Shown: positions 9,971 through 21,438 of the stretch, in pieces | Layout: every line of letters begins with the position of its first letter | Numbering within the stretch: position 1 is the stretch's first letter | Source of the DNA: Merluccius polli | Taxonomy: Eukaryota > Chordata > Actinopteri > Gadiformes > Merlucciidae | Reading direction: 5' to 3' | DNA length: 64,000 nucleotides | NCBI GenBank assembly: GCA_030340625.1 | Contig: JAOPHQ010002851.1 | Coordinates: forward strand, 273,501 to 337,500 | The notes under the pieces: model-generated | What the model was told of the DNA's origin: nothing | What the model saw: the letters and a program-made list of their open reading frames with translations, nothing else | Database searches by the model: none | Translations under genes and position numbers: made by a program

Positions 9971-10742
9971 CTTAAGGGGGGGGGGGCATTTTTATACGCA
10001 CATTTTATTGGATTTATTTACACACAAACATCTTTACTATATCTCGAGCAGAGCAATTGCAACGGAAACGATTTCCCCCGGGAATAATAAAGGAACCTGG
10101 AGCTGAATATAATGAAAAGGAACAAATGGCGGGGATAACTATGGTGTAGGGGCGGCAGGATAGTGTAGCTGCGACGGCGTACCTCAGCCAAAAGCTACCA
10201 GGTTCAATCCCCGGTGTCCACAGCCTAAGTGTAGGCATCCTCGCGCAAAATGTCTAACCCCCTACCTGCACCACTGTAAGTCACTTTGGATTAAAAAGCA
10301 TCTGCTGAGTGACTAAAACCGTAGGCTAACAATGTCTAATAAACATTGATAGGTTTTTTTTTTTTATTCGTCGTGCTCTTTTCACCGTTACGTTCACCTA
10401 GCGCTCAAGCGGATGATCATGTGACACGCCGAGGCGTCCATATTAATAGACCCCCGCGAGTGATTTGCATAGCGACATACGTATTAGCGGAAAAGAAATG
10501 TTCTATGAGCGGGCGTCGGCCGCCGTATAGCAAATGACATGTCAAACACCTCATTACGACATGTTTAAGTGCCCTGTCAACCTCTGTTGGTTGCTTTGAG
10601 ACTCAGGGCATCTGTCATTGAGAGAGGGGGAGAGAGAGAGAGAGAGATGGGGGAGTGTATATAAAGCCTGTCAGCAACAAAATGACGTATGGGTTCGAGA
10701 GCGTGGGGGAGAGGGGGGGGGAGGAGCGGTAGCAGCACCCAC
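9971..10742. other. intron before RCK2 start exon
   Basis: 772 bp containing a tRNA-type SINE at 10146-10320. GA-rich and G-rich tracts near 10620-10730 lie close to the donor of the next exon upstream. Nothing else recognised. Confidence 0.6.
10146..10320 (+). mobile_element. tRNA-derived SINE with L2-like tail
   Basis: Box B GGTTCAATCC at 10201-10210. The 3' tail CTGTAAGTCACTTTGGATTA then AAGCATCTGCTGAGTGACTA is the tail shared with the L2-type LINE in this window (compare 58784-58830). This indicates retroposition by that LINE's machinery. Confidence 0.8.
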
Positions 10743-10866
10743 CAGGATAACCTTCTCGATGTCTTTGGACGGGCACCAGTGGAACATCCCCGTCGAGTCG
10801 TACTTCTTCACATTCATGTCCATACTCTCGATCTGATCGCCACCCGGGATGATCAACGGGTCGTGC
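10743..10866 (-). CDS. kcnma1: kcnma1 exon, RCK1-RCK2 linker
   Basis: One base completes Arg, then HDPLIIPGGDQIESMDMNVK, KYDSTGMFHWCPSKDIEKVI and L. This is the linker between the two gating-ring domains. Acceptor CTCCCAG (AG 10868-10867) follows a CT-repeat; donor GTGGGT at 10742. 124 nt, ending in phase 0. It is less conserved than its neighbours (GGDQIESMDM, CPSKD), as expected for linker sequence. Confidence 0.96.
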
Positions 10867-10871
10867 CTGGG

Positions 10872-11005
10872 AGGGACACAAGGGAGAGAGACACAGAGAA
10901 TCAGAGAGAGAGAGCGAGAGAGACACACAAAGAGAGAGAGAGAGAGAGAGTGAAAGACACAGAGCGAAACACAAGAGAGACAGACAGAGAGAGAGAGGGA
11001 GAATG
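10872..11005. repeat. GA-rich imperfect microsatellite
   Basis: About 130 bp of GAGA with CACA interruptions, giving a long pyrimidine-rich tract on the sense strand. It lies directly upstream of the acceptor of the exon at 10743-10866. Confidence 0.85.
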
Positions 11006-13679
11006 TGAGGGATAACCGGGTTACCAAGGAGCAAATGAGCTGAGGAGATGGGGAGCCATGGGCGAGATGGGCGATACGTGACGAAGACCAATCGGAAACG
11101 ATTATCCAAAAAATCGGTCCGTATGGAGTTTGGACTAATTAAGTGGGGATTGAGGTGGTGTTCAGAATTTCACCCTTGTGGTTTAACCCCTTGGCTAGTT
11201 CAGTAGGCTACAGCCCCTTTTGTCGCGTGTTTAAGTTAAGCGTGGAAGCCAATATTAGCCTAACATGTGAGGCACTTCCCATGCGATTATTAAGCGAGCA
11301 ATGCACCTTGGGAATGCACTCATCAATACAACATTGAAATGTTCAGCGGTCAACAAACAAGACAAACCGCTCTGTAGTCAAATACTCGCCCTCTCCTTTT
11401 TCTCTTTTTTTTCTCCGAGTCTACTCTTTGTTCCTCCCTGTCAGAATTAATCTGGGCTCACGCCAACAAAACCATCCTGTCATCCAGTGGAGTGACATCA
11501 GCAGTGGCAGCCGGGCGGAAGGAGACGGCGGCAGCGACACAGCGCTGTGACTGGCATGAGCGCCGAGAAGCAATTACACCCCCCCCCCCCCATCCCTCCG
11601 ACCCCTTTACCGCATACAGCTTCTGACGCGCGGTAAAAGCTTTAACAGACCACATTTTAAATATTTCAACAATTTGCCCAATCATGTTTGCCTTTTCAAA
11701 GTAAAGGCCATTAATGTTTTAGCGGCGCCATCCAGACCTGTGCGAATCATTTTCGAGGCGAAGGGCTTCTTTGACTGTAATCCCGTCCAACACTGACCGC
11801 TTATACAGTGGTCTCTCGACAAGAGGTACTCGTGGTTCTGGTTTTTGTGGTCCCTAAGAGATACTATTCAACGAAAGATTATCTCAATCCCACCGGAGAT
11901 GAGATGTTTTCAGGGAAGCATATACAAGATAGAAAAAAAGTCCCAGCTTCAGACCCTAGAATTGTGAATGTTAATTCAATTATTGGCTTGATGTACTTAG
12001 TTATTGACTTGGGATATACATTAAAAAGCATAAAATATGCAGGCTGACGTGCATGTTTACTGTACCGCCAGGCCAGCAGTCCTAGTGTACCTTATGCTGC
12101 TAGGCTACATTTCCCCATGTCACCAAATTGACTTTGTCAGACAGATTTGAAGATAATCTCTTGTGAACAACCAGACAACAACCTCCCTTGTCCCCCCGCC
12201 CCAACTCTTAAATAGTTCATATCTTTTCTTCCGTAAGAGGAGTGTTTCTCTAATCCATGTGGGTATTTCAGAAGAATGCAACCTTAAGTAACGTGTTAAG
12301 TATGCATGACGGTGTCAGCTGAAACTACCATCGCTTTAGGCTCCGCGAGAGCGATGCCAAAAAAGTCCAGCTTTAGGCACGTTGCGTACCCTTAGGCGAG
12401 ACCGCGGTGTCCTTTCCGGGATGTGGGAGTGGTTTGAGAAGCTAAATGTCTTCCCTTAATGCCTGTCTCTCGCTCTCAGGCTCCAGTTCAACAGCCATTT
12501 TAAATTCTGAATTCGTATTGTGAATTTCGTTCCCCTTTTCAAACATGTAAACACTGTTATTGAATACCGTTTGACTCAAATGCATCGTCATTGAATGGCG
12601 TTGCGATATTCAAGGGGGTTAAGGTTTTGATTTATAATCTAGGGGGTTGAAGATGATTTAAAATTTGAACGACTTTGAACATGTAGCAAAGGAGTATTTT
12701 GACGAATAGCTTAGCTTATAAACCATATAGCTGTAATAGTCCAATAATGTATTCTAATATTTCTTTCACATGTAAATCTTATTCAAAAGCATTGTGTGGC
12801 CTAGATCTTAACAATACAATATTTTGTCGACAAGTGTAATCTTTTTAAAATGTTATGAAGTTTCCAACCAGGTGAGACCCTAGGTTTTTCTGCACCATCT
12901 TTACATACGTCAGCTGGCAGTTGACTTTCTCAAATGAGTGCTAATAACAGTGCAATCATTTAGTTTTTTCCTTTTTTTCCCCCTTTACACTTCAGCTAAA
13001 TATTTCATTGTACGTCATACGTTATAGCACTCACTCAGCGGACCACTTGTCACATCAATATGTCCACAGTGGATGATGACTAGCCAGGCAGAGCTCTGCC
13101 AAGATAGCTATCTCTCACAAACTGTCAACCGTGACGGGCCGTCACTGTTCCACGCCGCCGGTTGCCTTGACGATATCGTACCCGACGTGACGTCTATGTC
13201 ACCTTGTGGTCGCATGCGGGCAAATGCCTTGTGACTCTTGCTTAATTAAACATGCCCCGTAATAACCGACCGCAGAGAATCGCATATTCAAGAGAATTAG
13301 AAAATGTTTGAGTTTGAGTTGCTGTTTGTAGTGGTGTGGGCTGGACTTCTAGATGAAATATATATAAAGAGAAATAATAATGTAAATTCGTTTTTTATAT
13401 GATTGCTATTGTAACTAGTTTTCTGAAGATGGTCACACTGTATGCCTCCATTATTTCATGACTTTTATACTTATTGACTGTTTGTTTTTTTACTATGACT
13501 TTTATGATACTATTTTGACTTCCATTTATTTATTCATACATTTGTCTTTGAGTACCTAGAAAAGCACTAGACAAATAAAATGTTTTATTATTAATTATCA
13601 CTACATAGAGGTCTTCCGAAGGCAAGTAGTTTAAATAGATCTGTATACACTTTCAGGATGCCCCTTCAGTTGGCACTGC

Positions 13680-13990
13680 TGTTTATACTTTACACTTCAA
13701 CACTGCTGGTTACACTGTAAAGTTTACATTTAAAACATTGCTGGGACTGTAAAGTTTACACTCCAACACTATTGTATACACTGTAACATTTACACTTTAA
13801 CACTGTTGTTTACACCGTAACATTTACACTTTAACACTGCTGTTTACACCGTAACATTTACACTTTAACATTGTTTACACCGTAACATTTACACTTCAAC
13901 ACTGTTGTTTACACCGTAACATTTACACTTCAACACTGTTGTTTACACCGTGGAGTTTAGACTTGAATATGTTTTATACACTTTAATATG
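13680..13990. repeat. about 34-bp minisatellite
   Basis: Around nine diverged copies of a unit with core TTTACACTTCAACACTGTTG followed by TTTACACCGTAACA. Central copies are most alike and outer ones decay on both sides. Intronic. Confidence 0.85.
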
Positions 13991-14286
13991 TTGAGACCAT
14001 AAAGTTTACACTTCCAACACTGCAGCAGGCGATGCAGGCGTTCAAAGTTGTCCTCCCGCCTCACAGAGGCTGACAAGAGTTTGCTTCTCAGAAGCCCACA
14101 GCCAATCTGTTGATCATTACTTATTTACTAAGGCCTGGAGGCCCAGGGTTCAGTAAAAACACATTTGATATAGAATACACCCAGATGTTTTTTTTTCCTT
14201 TTTCTTTTTCCTTTTCTGCTTGTAGGGCTGAAGTATCCCTTAGGCTAAAGAATATCTCCCTCCACTGTGTGGGCAATGCACTTGAA

Positions 14287-14324
14287 ATATAGCACAACAA
14301 ACGATAGCGTCTGTTGTGCTATAT
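14287..14324. repeat. 17-bp inverted repeat with 4-nt loop
   Basis: Left arm ATATAGCACAACAAACG, loop ATAG, right arm CGTCTGTTGTGCTATAT. Sixteen of 17 positions pair. It could be a collapsed MITE or a small structured RNA element; no flanking duplication was identified. Confidence 0.8.
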
Positions 14325-15476
14325 ACACATGTAGATATTGGCATATACATGTCCAAATGACAATGTTGATGATGGTGAGGTTTTTTTGTGGATTTGATGA
14401 TGTAGTCATCGAATACCTAATACCCTGCTTTAAAGTTAATTTATAAAAAGGATCTATTCGTGCTGGAAAACGAAAGTGGTTAGACATGAAAAACAACATG
14501 TTGTACTTGGAAAGGTTTCCATCGTGCTGAACAGTAACCAAAGACACATCTTTCCGGCATAATATTGTGTAACGTCAGCCAAAGTTAAGTCTCTTGCCAA
14601 ACTGCCATCACATCACCTGCGAACAATTGTGTTCGGATTGGTTTGTTGCTTTCCCTGACGGATGACCTTAGTTTCCGTACGCTTTAACGCCTCGTCTGTA
14701 CACAACATAGCAAGGTACTCAGAGCGACAAATGTACACTTTGTTCCTGAATGCCAAATCACCCTTGCCACCGCAAGCAGTGTAAATATGGAGTTCAATTC
14801 CGGTGCACCTCTTAGATCTGTACACGTTTTCAGCATTGTGTTCTGTGCGGCGCGGCGCTCTCTGCCCCCTCCGCCTCGCCTTCATGACACTTAATAACAA
14901 TGCCTCGTGTCATTAGCGTTTCTGTAATGAGTTCATGCCGAACAACGCCGCTATCTCCTGTCAAAATCAATAACCGACTGTGTAATTCCCTGGGACAAGA
15001 TAAAAGCAAGGTACCATTTTGGATTCACTTCTGATTCCAGCGGCACAGATCATCGTTGGCCTCAACGTGCCTGAGGAGAGCGAGCGGTAAAGCCCCCTAC
15101 AATAGCTGAATAGTTGAATAGCCCTGGGCTATTCTATCCTGCAGGCGCGCCCTGATTGGCTGCGGCTGTCATTAGTGCCAGGGCGGTTTAGGGACCTGCA
15201 GGTCTTGTGTAAGGGAGCGCGCGGCGTAGAACAAGAAACCTGGGCGGGACGGAGAGGCCTCCTGTGGAGTCGGGCGTTCCTCATCCTCCTATCCTCTCTG
15301 CTAAAAAATGACTCTCGGTGAAAATGAGTTTGATGAGTTTTTTTTATAGCGTGAATAAGTGCCCAATGAATTTGTTTTACATATCAAGACAATGGGGGCG
15401 ACTGGTGTGGGCACGAGAGAAGAGCGCTCTATACACACACACGCGTCTGTATACCTGGGCACATCACATGACTCAC

Positions 15477-15567
15477 CTCATAATCTTGGGCGAGCAGTTG
15501 GGCGAGCTCCTCATGCCGCCGTTGCGCTGCTTCTTTTTGGGCGACAGCGCCGTCTGTTCCTCTTCGA
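15477..15567 (-). CDS. kcnma1: kcnma1 exon after the STREX site
   Basis: Two bases (TC) complete a Phe codon whose T comes from whichever exon precedes it. EEEQTALSPKKKQRNGGMRS and SPNCSPKIM plus AG follow. It belongs to the RCK1-RCK2 linker with a basic KKKQR stretch. The default exon, STREX and the novel cassette all end in a single T, so all three are interchangeable upstream partners. Acceptor CTCGCAG (AG 15569-15568) follows a GCTC repeat; donor GTGAGT at 15476. 91 nt. Confidence 0.96.
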
Positions 15568-16150
15568 CTGCGAGCGAGCGAGCGGGCGGGCGGGTTCGTA
15601 GAAGACGGGAGACACCAACGTACAAAAAAAATGACCGAAAAAAACAAAGACAGTGGTGAGAAAGTGTGGCGACAACAGAAATCGACGGAGAGCAGTTGGC
15701 ATGGAACAGGGGGCAGAGGGTACAGGTGGGAGCGATGGGGAAAGGACCCTTTGTGAAACAGAATGGTGACAAGATGCAGTGGTGCAGTACAGCTCAGTGT
15801 GTGCATGGGATAAACACATGCTGTAGTAACGCCATGAACAAAAGACATGCCATATATGCACCGACAAGGTCTAGTTTGTGGTCGCTTTGTGTACTATTAT
15901 AATTATTATAATTTTTAAGTGGCTGTGCATGTGGTTTGGGTCGACTATCTGGCTTTGCTAATAATTCAACTAACTAATTTAACTGAGAACTAAGTCACAG
16001 ATAACCAACTCGACCGATATATAAATGCAGGGATGGGATGTCAGAACTACACCCGACAAAACAATATTGTCTATATTGTATGTTCTTTTTACACGTTGCC
16101 TTTTAGATTCATATCGCTCGTTACTTTGTGCCTGTCCCGTTTGCACTATG

Positions 16151-16151
<1 letters not shown>

Positions 16152-16190
<39 letters not shown>
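16152..16190. repeat. AT microsatellite
   Basis: About 19 AT dinucleotides, intronic. Confidence 0.9.
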
Positions 16191-16195
<5 letters not shown>

Positions 16196-16426
16196 TTCAC
16201 GTTTGATCGCGTTTACACAATGATTTATACTGTCAACGCTGCAAACACAGAATGCATCTCTTCGTACAAAGAACTTTAAAAGTGGCCCTGCTTTAAAATG
16301 AATAACGTCTCTCTCCTAACGACCGCCTCCACGGATGGAGAACACACAACTCCAAGCACCGCAAGGCAAGCATGTCTTCGTGTGACACTAATGGAAGACT
16401 GTTCCAAGCACTGGGGTGGTGGTGGT

Positions 16427-16427
16427 G

Positions 16428-16483
<56 letters not shown>
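16427..16483. repeat. GT microsatellite
   Basis: About 28 GT dinucleotides on the plus strand (CA on the sense strand). Located about 390-440 nt downstream of the cassette-exon donor. Confidence 0.9.
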
Positions 16484-16485
<2 letters not shown>

Positions 16486-16600
16486 GGTTGGTGGTGGGGG
16501 TTCCAGTGTCGTTGAGTCGGAGGAGATGCTCTAAAATACACACACGCGTGTGCACAAACACACATGCACACACACACACACAGTGGTCCTTCACATCTCC

Positions 16601-16631
<31 letters not shown>

Positions 16632-16820
16632 CCTCTTGCCCGGTCCGTGTTCAATATTTAATGTCCGCCAGCTGACAGCTGCACACACCGGGTCATTAGT
16701 GAGGAATGTTACACATGCAACCACTCCAGCCGTCACACTGCACATGTGTTAGCCGTGCTGTCGGGCTCAGGCCTCACGCTGCACACACAACACACACACG
16801 CACAAACACACACACACACA

Positions 16821-16854
16821 CACACACACGCACGTGTGCGCGTGCGTGTGTGTG
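16821..16854. promoter_or_regulatory. perfect 14-bp hairpin just downstream of cassette donor
   Basis: Arms 16821-16834 (CACACACACGCACG) and 16841-16854 (CGTGCGTGTGTGTG) are exact complements with a 6-nt loop. In the transcript the stem begins about 16 nt after the donor of the exon at 16872-17330 and continues into a UG-repeat. Its role in splicing is inference. Confidence 0.6.
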
Positions 16855-16871
16855 GATGTTGTTCTCCTTAC

Positions 16872-17330
16872 AGTGACTGAGTGTGGCGTTATTGGAGTGA
16901 CGCGGATGGTATCTGTATTTGACGGGCAGGCTGCGAGCCCGCTGGAGCCTGCTGGCCTCCTCCGACGCCGCGGAAGAGTTCCCCGCCGCCGCCGCCATTG
17001 CGCCCCCCGCCGCCCGCCCCAGCTCCCGGGAGCCCCCCAGACTCAGGCTGAGCGAGGAGGACCCACTGGGGGGCAGCAGGCTCCCCTTGCGGTTGTTTAC
17101 CAGCGGGACGGGGCCCCTGGCTACCGCTGCTCCTACCCCACCCGCCCTGCAGGTCTCTGGGTGACGGGCGGTGGAGGAGGAGGAGGAGGAGGCGGTGGTG
17201 GCGGTGGTGTTGGGTGGGGAGGTGTGGTGGTGGTGGTTGAGTTTAGTGGACTGGCTGTGATTGGCCGATCGTTTGATTAGAGGCTCATCCTGCACTGCTA
17301 TAGATGAAGAAGAGTTTGAAGAGTCAGAAT
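16872..17330 (-). CDS. kcnma1: candidate kcnma1 cassette exon, 153 residues, not recognised
   Basis: A 459-nt open segment between the STREX exon and the exon at 15477-15567, on the gene's strand. Acceptor GTGCCCCACAG (AG 17332-17331) leaves two starting bases. Donor T|GTAAGG (16871) leaves one base, exactly the phase used by the default and STREX exons, so inclusion keeps frame. It encodes a disordered Ser/His/Thr/Ala-rich segment. The more normal C-terminal third (SEEASRLQRARSLPVKYRYH, PRHSNNATLSH) has strong vertebrate codon bias. RARSLP and NRKGSL look like basophilic kinase sites. The pyrimidine tract is weak (A-rich), as expected of a regulated exon. I do not recognise it in any known BK isoform; transcript support is unknown. 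Confidence 0.65.
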
Positions 17331-17518
17331 CTGTGGGGCACATTTTTTTAAATTTTATTTATTGAATTATTATTTTTATTATATATTATTGAATTGGATT
17401 TCACCTGCACTGCTAGATGAAGAAGAGCTGACAGAATCTGTCTTACTTTTTCTTTTTTTTTCTTTTTTTTATTTATTCAGTTATTTTTATTTTATTCTAA
17501 TTTTATTGCATTGGATTC
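17284..17518. repeat. diverged tandem duplication over the cassette acceptor
   Basis: The segment 17284-17400 (first about 45 coding bases, acceptor and AT-rich upstream intron) matches 17401-17518. Both copies carry a TGCACTGCTA core, then GATGAAGAAGAG, then CAGAATCTGT, then AT-rich sequence ending TTGGATT. The second copy also keeps an AG acceptor and a GTGAAA donor around a 33-nt open segment. Confidence 0.7.
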
Positions 17519-17546
17519 AGATCAAATAGGGCACATACTGTATGTT

Positions 17547-17682
17547 TGGTCCCGTGTAGCTGAGCAGGGCATTAACGCTGCCGGGGGTTAGGGGTTCGAC
17601 TGCCACTGGGACCACCCATGCCTCAAACGTATGCACTCATTATTGCAAGACGCTTTGGTTAAAAGTGTCCACCAACGGGCAT
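17547..17682 (+). mobile_element. tRNA-derived SINE
   Basis: Box A-like GTGTAGCTGAGCAGGGC and box B GGTTCGACTGC near 17593. The tail GACGCTTTGGTTAAAAGTGT is related to the L2-type LINE tail. Intronic, antisense to the gene. Confidence 0.7.
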
Positions 17683-20600
17683 ATATATTATTATATTATG
17701 TTAATGGGATATCTTTTGTCGGCTAACATATTTTCCGTGAGCATTCAGTGGCCTGGGTGTGGTAATTCTTGATGGCACAAGAATGCTAATACTTGAATAA
17801 TTAAAAGTCCTCATATTTATTAAACACCACTTAACCACTTGCCGTAGTCTGTAATGAAAAGTTGGATTTGACATTTACTTTGGTATTCATAATAAACATG
17901 AATTAATAAACATGCTTTCAGGTGTTCTGGTAATTGTTAGCCACCAGAACAAGGAAGTAACAAAACAATCCCTAACGCATCTCATTCAGCTATAAACTAA
18001 TATATTTTACAGTACATTATTACACTTGAAATATCTAAGCAAATATTCCAACATTGCAAATAGCTCCTTTTTTGTATTATTTTATTCCAATGGCAATGAC
18101 TTTAGTAGTCTGTGTCCAATATTAATTTATTGAGTAATATTAGTTTTATCAAGTAAAGGGCAAACAGCGATTCGGTTATATATTTTTAAAAAAAGCATGA
18201 ACATTTGTGAAAGGAGGTTTAAAGCAGAGTACGGCGCGGTTGATGATTATTTTTGCGGTCAGCTGTCTAGCAGATTATCTTCTCTTCCTCTGGAGCTTCA
18301 GTATTCATCTGGCCCACGTCAAACATGCACAGCCCTACTGCAGGACAACGCGTTGTGGCACGCTCCCTTACACCGCACACACCACCCTGTTGGAGCGGGT
18401 GGCTTCGTACGTCCACCCGTCCAACTGCTAGGAAATACTCAAATATATTATCAAATAAAAGAATAGAAATAACACATGGGAAACCTTGGGAATCTGTGTT
18501 GAGCAGCACCTTTCTGACTAATGACAAAATTAAGGATTAATTGCATTACAAATATTTAATTATCTATTTTATTTCGTGACATACTACAAGTTCATGGCAT
18601 GTTGTGAGTGACTATTTACTGTTGAATCATGTGTGTTTTTCTGGCCACAGCTAGAAAACTGGACCGCTAATATTAACCAGAGGCCCAGTAGCACCACCTA
18701 CTGGTGAAATCCGATATTCAAACCTAGTATAAATAATAAAAACAAAAACAAACTTAAACCATAAAAAATTGACTAAAGGCTTTGTAATGTACAAACTGGT
18801 ACATTACGGTTAGCAGCGCAGCGAGAAGCAACACAGGGATGGAGGACGAGATGCTGAGAGGGGACACACAACAGACAGAGGGACGAGGGGAGAAACACAC
18901 GAGAGAATGAGAATGGGAACAAACAAAAAAAAAACTTACTTGATTTGATATATCCGTTATAGCTATTCTTAGCTGGGGAAAACACAAAAGACAAATGAGA
19001 GGTTATTGGGAGAACAGGTTGAGAGTAAATGATAAAAAATAAAATAATAACAACAACTGAGGAGATTTGCCGTTGTAACACATAAGGTGGCAGGCATGGG
19101 TGTCACCTCAAGGCCCTTGAAAAATAGTGGGGGTCTCAACAGCCACAGCCAAAGAGGAGGGATATAAAAACAAAAAGGGATTTGCTGTAAAAAATAAAAT
19201 AAAAAGTGATTTGCTGTCATATGATTTGCTATCAGTAGGCATGAACTGTCAAAAAGTCAGTTGATATACATAATCACATCTGAAACATTGAAATTATAAC
19301 ATAAAATGTTGGGTTTTTTTTGACTTGCTGTATTAACTTCTATAGGATACTGATTGTGTGAATTACAAAATGGCAGAAATTGCAGGTTAGGTTATATGGA
19401 CGAAATTTGCCCTGCTGTTTAATTGTTATGTTAATTTCTTTAGAAAAATAAACAGCACACTGCTTCACATCATCAGTCTCTAACTTTTATCTCATGATGA
19501 GTCATTGTTTTTTTTATGTTGTTTTTTTTATTATGGGAAGCAAGCTTCCCAGATGTTCTTTATCTGGCCCGGGCGCTCGCCGTAAAGGTCAGCCGTTGGA
19601 CCAGAGGCGCCCTGCGTCAGCAACGTTCAAACAGGAGCCCGCACTGGCCCTGGCATCTGTCGCCCGCGCCGGCTCCAGCCACGAGGACTAGCAGGCTAGC
19701 ATCTGTCCCGCGACCAGCGAGCGGGAGAGGAGAGGGGGTTGGGGGGGGGGAGGGATTGCCCGGTGGTTAGGAACTGTCAGGGCGAGTTCCCTGACGACCG
19801 GTAGCACTCCTGAAAAAATGGAAATGCAAACATAATTTCCACGTCAGGCCGCATAAGGCCTCTCGCTCCGCGCGTGGGTCGCGCACTGTGTCGACAGCGG
19901 CTCCCCCTCCTCTAGCTTAGCCCAGCGATGGCACCCCCCCCCCCCCCACACACACACACACACACACACACACAACCCACCACCCATAATAACACATGGG
20001 TGGGGTGGGAGACTTGGTGGTCTCGGGGGCATAAGAGCATCAGTGTGACATTGAAATTCAGTTGTTGGTTGTTAGGGGGGGGGGGGGGTTGTTGGTAGTT
20101 TGGGAGATGTTATGCTAAACATGAGCGACATTGTTCAGTGGTTTATATAGCGGTTTAGCATTAACACGCCGCTGGTAAGTCAGACAGTGATTTGATGCCT
20201 CGAGTCTTAAAAACACATTTTTTAATATGCTTCTGGAGAATGATGGGAGAATGAAAAGGAGACCACTCAAAAAAGTGCATATATAACTATATGAATGTGT
20301 TAGCAAAATCTGGATTTGAATACAAATCTCACATAATCTTCTTAATGAATAATTTTTGAGGATAAACAGTCAAAGGCCTTTTAAATGCTCCGAAATGTAC
20401 TGAAATGTTATCAACATGAAAATGACTATGAATAAACTAATTAGAATAATTTATGGAATTCATTAATAATAGTCATTCACGTCAAAGGGAATCCTACTGG
20501 AAATCTACTTGGTGAACATTGTTTTAATTTCATTTCTAATATATTTCTAATTACATAATATTAATTCAATATATTCATATACTGTCCACTGTGAAACACT

Positions 20601-21438
20601 GACGCAGGGCTCCCCCCGCTAATGCTTTCTTCCAAATGGACTGAGGTCGCTCTTATGAAGACATATTAACAACCTTCTGTTCACATACTATCAGCATAAT
20701 GTCCACAAACATCCAATGAAAACGATTAGTTTGGGGAATGTCGACAACGGCGATTAGTTCCACCTGTCACTACAGCCAATGGAAATTAAGTGCAGGTGTG
20801 TGTGCCAATGAGTGTTAGGGTGGGTCCTCGCGGCTGTGCCTGTTTAGGCTTCGCTGAATGTGCCTGAATAACTTGTTTGAAAATGGTTGTGATTGCTGGT
20901 GATGGTTACTGGTAGACGTCTATCTGTCTGTATCTTATCTTATCTTTTATTTTCTAGGGACAACCGACCTACTATGTGTGTGATTTGTGTCCGTGGTAAT
21001 AATTTGCATCAGTATGCTTCGGTTACTTTGGAATAACAAAGCAATAATATATATGTATAAAACATCAAAAAATAAAAAACGACATAACTAAACAGACCAA
21101 CAAACATTCAGAAGGCATGCTTCACGAAAAAAATAAATAAAAAAACAACAACAAATTGTTCACAACATCCGCTAACTACGAAAACCATCGGATGACAATC
21201 AACCAACAAAAACATCTAAAACAAGTGTGCAGATCCACGAAGTGCACCACCGAAGTACGGTCGGTGTACGACCAAAAAAATGACACAGGACACGAGGGAG
21301 GGAGGAAACGTGCAACATCCGGACCATGCGTGTGCGCCGCCGCCGCCGGTCTCCCCTTGCGCACATACTGTATGACGGACAAAGACAACCACAACGAAAC
21401 AGAAACAACAACCGTGTTGTGCGACGTCGACAACTTAC
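17683..21438. other. intron between STREX and cassette exon
   Basis: 3.7 kb, AT-rich, with a GC-rich patch at 19540-19740 that I could not interpret. A C15-(CA) compound tract lies at 19933-19974 and a G run near 20077-20088. No further exon-like unit recognised. Confidence 0.5.
19933..19974 (+). repeat. poly-C/(CA) compound tract
   Basis: A run of about 15 C followed directly by about 13 CA dinucleotides. The same compound design recurs at four other places in the window. Confidence 0.85.

Larger units (their letters stand above)
11006..15476. other. 4.5 kb intron downstream of the alternative-splice hub
   Basis: Contains a minisatellite at 13680-13990 and a near-perfect short hairpin at 14287-14324. 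No coding-like or exon-like segment was found on the minus strand. The 14.8-15.3 kb stretch is GC-richer, with no identified function. Confidence 0.55.
15568..16871. other. intron downstream of the cassette exon
   Basis: 1.3 kb holding AT, GT/CA and CT microsatellites (16152-16190, 16427-16483, 16785-16829). A perfect hairpin at 16821-16854 lies just downstream of the cassette donor. No other exon seen. Confidence 0.65.

Noticed and set aside
16834..17280. Plus-strand Arg/Gly/Pro-rich ORF
   Set aside because: Antisense of the candidate cassette exon, ending in a GGT-repeat-derived poly-Gly. No splice or start support.
19494..19770. GC-rich plus-strand ORFs near 19.6 kb
   Set aside because: No recognisable protein, and the minus strand reads with stops. 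It may be regulatory but nothing specific supports that.
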